NCBI RefSeq assembly: GCF_002931055.1
Contig: NZ_PSXX01000001.1
Coordinates: 372,001-436,000, forward strand
DNA from: Pseudoclavibacter sp. AY1H1
Lineage (GTDB): Bacteria; Actinomycetota; Actinomycetes; Actinomycetales; Microbacteriaceae
DNA length: 64,000 nucleotides
Direction: 5' to 3'
Shown: positions 62,788 to 64,000 of the stretch, one piece after another
Position numbering within the stretch: position 1 is the stretch's first letter
Layout: every line of letters starts with the position of its first letter
Position numbers and translations under genes: made by a program
The notes under the pieces: generated by a model
The model's database searches: none
What the model saw: only the letters and a program-made list of their open reading frames with translations
What the model was told of the DNA's origin: nothing

Positions 62788-63612
62788 ATGGTGACCCGAC
62801 TGCGCGACGTGCTCATTTTCGGAGAGCGGAACTGGCCCTCGTCAGGAGCGGAGTCCTGGGACTCGGTCGGTCTCGTCTCCGGCGCGCTCGACGCTGAGGT
62901 GGGCCGCATCCTCCTCGCAGTCGATGCCGCCCAGCTGACCGTGAGTGAAGCCGTCGACACATCCGCCGACCTCCTGCTCGTGCATCATCCGCTGCTTCTG
63001 CGAGGCGTCACGACCGTGGCGGAGTCGAGCGCGAAGGGCTCGCTCCTCGCGCAGCTCATCCGCGCGGACTGCGCGCTTCTCGCAGCGCACACGAACGCCG
63101 ACGTCGTGGAGACCGGCACGTCGGCGGCACTCGCCGCTGCGCTCCGGCTCGAGCAGGTCACGCCGATCGTGCCGTCCGCAGACAACCTCGACCGCGGCCT
63201 CGGACGCGTCGGCGTCCTCCCGCAGCCCATGACGCTCGGGGCGCTCGCACGGGCTCTCGCGGGCATACTGCCGGCAACCGCGACGGGGATCCGAGCAGCG
63301 GGCTCCTTCGACCGCCTCGTCGAGACCGTCGCGCTGTGCGGCGGAGCCGGCGACTCGCTGCTCGAGGACCCGAAGGTCGTCGGGGCCGACGTCTACATCA
63401 CGAGCGATCTTCGCCACCACCCGGCCTCGGAGTCGCTCGAGCAGACACTCGCACGCGGTCGGGGGCCCGCACTCATCGACACCTCGCACTGGGCGAGCGA
63501 GTGGCTGTGGCTCGACCATGCTGCTCGTGAGCTGCGCGCGGAATTCCCGCAACTCGACGTCGAGGTGTCCGAGCTCCGCACCGACCCGTGGGAGTTCGCC
63601 ATTCCCCAGTAG
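62788..63612 (+). CDS. Nif3-like dinuclear metal centre protein
   Basis: A 274-aa protein of the Nif3/YbgI (GTP cyclohydrolase I type 2-like) family. Metal ligands are in LLVHHPLLLRG, AHTNADV, and the end motifs TSDLRHH and DTSHWASEW. ATG 62788 follows a CCCC stretch with only a weak ribosome site. Its exact reaction is unresolved. It stands just before the zinc-ribbon gene, a common order in actinobacteria. Confidence 0.9.
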   Translation: MVTRLRDVLIFGERNWPSSGAESWDSVGLVSGALDAEVGRILLAVDAAQLTVSEAVDTSADLLLVHHPLLLRGVTTVAESSAKGSLLAQLIRADCALLAAHTNADVVETGTSAALAAALRLEQVTPIVPSADNLDRGLGRVGVLPQPMTLGALARALAGILPATATGIRAAGSFDRLVETVALCGGAGDSLLEDPKVVGADVYITSDLRHHPASESLEQTLARGRGPALIDTSHWASEWLWLDHAARELRAEFPQLDVEVSELRTDPWEFAIPQ

Positions 63613-63678
63613 TGCGCGGCGGGCCACGTGCGCGCCCTGCGCGGGCGGCACACGACTTCACGACAGAATGAGGGAACT

Positions 63679-63717
63679 ATGAACGACAACCAAGACATGA
63701 ACCGGGGCCAGGCATGA
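63679..63717 (+). CDS. 12-codon upstream frame coupled to the zinc-ribbon gene
   Basis: A start with GAGGG 5 nt upstream opens a 12-residue frame (MNDNQDMNRGQA) whose stop overlaps the next ATG by 4 nt (ATGA). It could be a leader peptide that couples translation, or a false frame. Confidence 0.4.
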   Translation: MNDNQDMNRGQA

Positions 63718-64000
63718 AGGCCAGCGAAGCAGACCAGCGCCGTCTGCTCGACCTGGCCGAGGTCGACACCAAGCGCCGCCGTGTGCAGCACGTCGCGAAG
63801 AACCTGCCAGAGCAGCACCACCTGAACGCCCTCGACGAGGAACGGACGAAGCACCGCGCTGAGGTCGTGCAGCTGCTCGGGCAGCTCGAGGACTCGCGCA
63901 GCGAACTCAAGAAGATCGAGTCGGATGTGGAGACTGTCGAGGCGCGTCTGAAGCGCGACAACGACCGGCTGCAGGGTGCGTCGAGCCGGAAGGACATCGA
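63714..64000 (+). CDS. coiled-coil zinc-ribbon protein (C4-type), N-terminal part, runs off the window
   Basis: The first 95 residues are a long coiled coil (LLDLAEVDTKRRRVQHVAKN, then LGQLEDSRSELKKIESDVE), typical of the actinobacterial protein with a C-terminal C4 zinc ribbon (Rv2229c-like) found beside Nif3-like genes. The zinc ribbon itself lies beyond 64,000. ATG 63714 was chosen from its overlap with the short frame; function is unknown. Confidence 0.75.
   Translation, partial: MKASEADQRRLLDLAEVDTKRRRVQHVAKNLPEQHHLNALDEERTKHRAEVVQLLGQLEDSRSELKKIESDVETVEARLKRDNDRLQGASSRKDI

Overview
The window is chromosomal DNA of a high-GC Gram-positive bacterium, most likely an actinobacterium of the Microbacteriaceae. 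The signs are strongly G/C-biased third codon positions, frequent GTG starts, a fabD-fabH-acpP-fabF cluster beside a PucR-type regulator and a homodimeric aceE, a DUF3145 gene, and RND/TetR and Ohr/OhrR gene types common there. The genus is an inference and not proven.

Region 1 (1-14,774) is the right-hand end of a siphovirus-type prophage. It holds the end of the tape-measure gene, tail and baseplate genes in overlapping frames, a tail-associated SGNH hydrolase and two tandem endolysins (amidase and M15-like peptidase) that share an almost identical C-terminal module. Next come small membrane proteins including a holin candidate, and a 77-aa protein resembling the Acb2/Tad1 signal-sponge hairpin domain. 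The distal part carries accessory genes: a HigB-HigA pair followed by a possible SecB-like chaperone, a cluster of tiny minus-strand genes (two 28-30 aa single-TM proteins and an HTH protein) with hairpins and an operator-like inverted repeat, and a DUF3263 gene. The prophage ends at the 3' end of a tRNA-Met gene with arm-type direct repeats beside it. The integrase is not in the window and should lie to the left.

Region 2 (14.8-34.5 kb) is core chromosome. It has a TetR regulator and a 1241-aa RND exporter with a built-in periplasmic coiled-coil insertion, then proB-proA (proline synthesis), a small membrane protein, alpha-glucan phosphorylase and a DUF3145 gene. On the minus strand lie aceE, a FasR-like regulator and the fatty-acid genes fabD-fabH-acpP-fabF, with a hairpin between acpP and fabF. 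A peroxiredoxin gene overlaps a tRNA-Val.

Region 3 (34.5-46.1 kb) looks accessory. It contains small secreted proteins and lipoproteins, a divergent pair of Tat-exported surface proteins, an AraC-type regulator, two adjacent tail-anchored membrane proteins, a frameshifted metallopeptidase-like gene, a CPBP protease, ankyrin-like, DUF1990 and SUKH-domain proteins, and several gene-poor stretches.

Region 4 (46.1-64 kb) returns to conserved content: an ohrR-ohr-oxidoreductase operon with a palindromic operator, a Pr6Pr membrane protein, an orphan histidine-kinase-like ATPase, and a minus-strand block of GH15 hydrolase, SMP-30 lactonase and two SDR dehydrogenases. A five-gene operon follows, every junction a 4-nt overlap: acyl-CoA dehydrogenase, PIG-L deacetylase/NodS-like methyltransferase fusion, family-2 glycosyltransferase, helical protein, FAD oxidoreductase. 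It looks like a tailoring pathway for a sugar-containing small molecule whose product I cannot name. The window ends with galM, a convergent lacI-type gene, a Nif3-like gene and the start of a coiled-coil zinc-ribbon protein gene.
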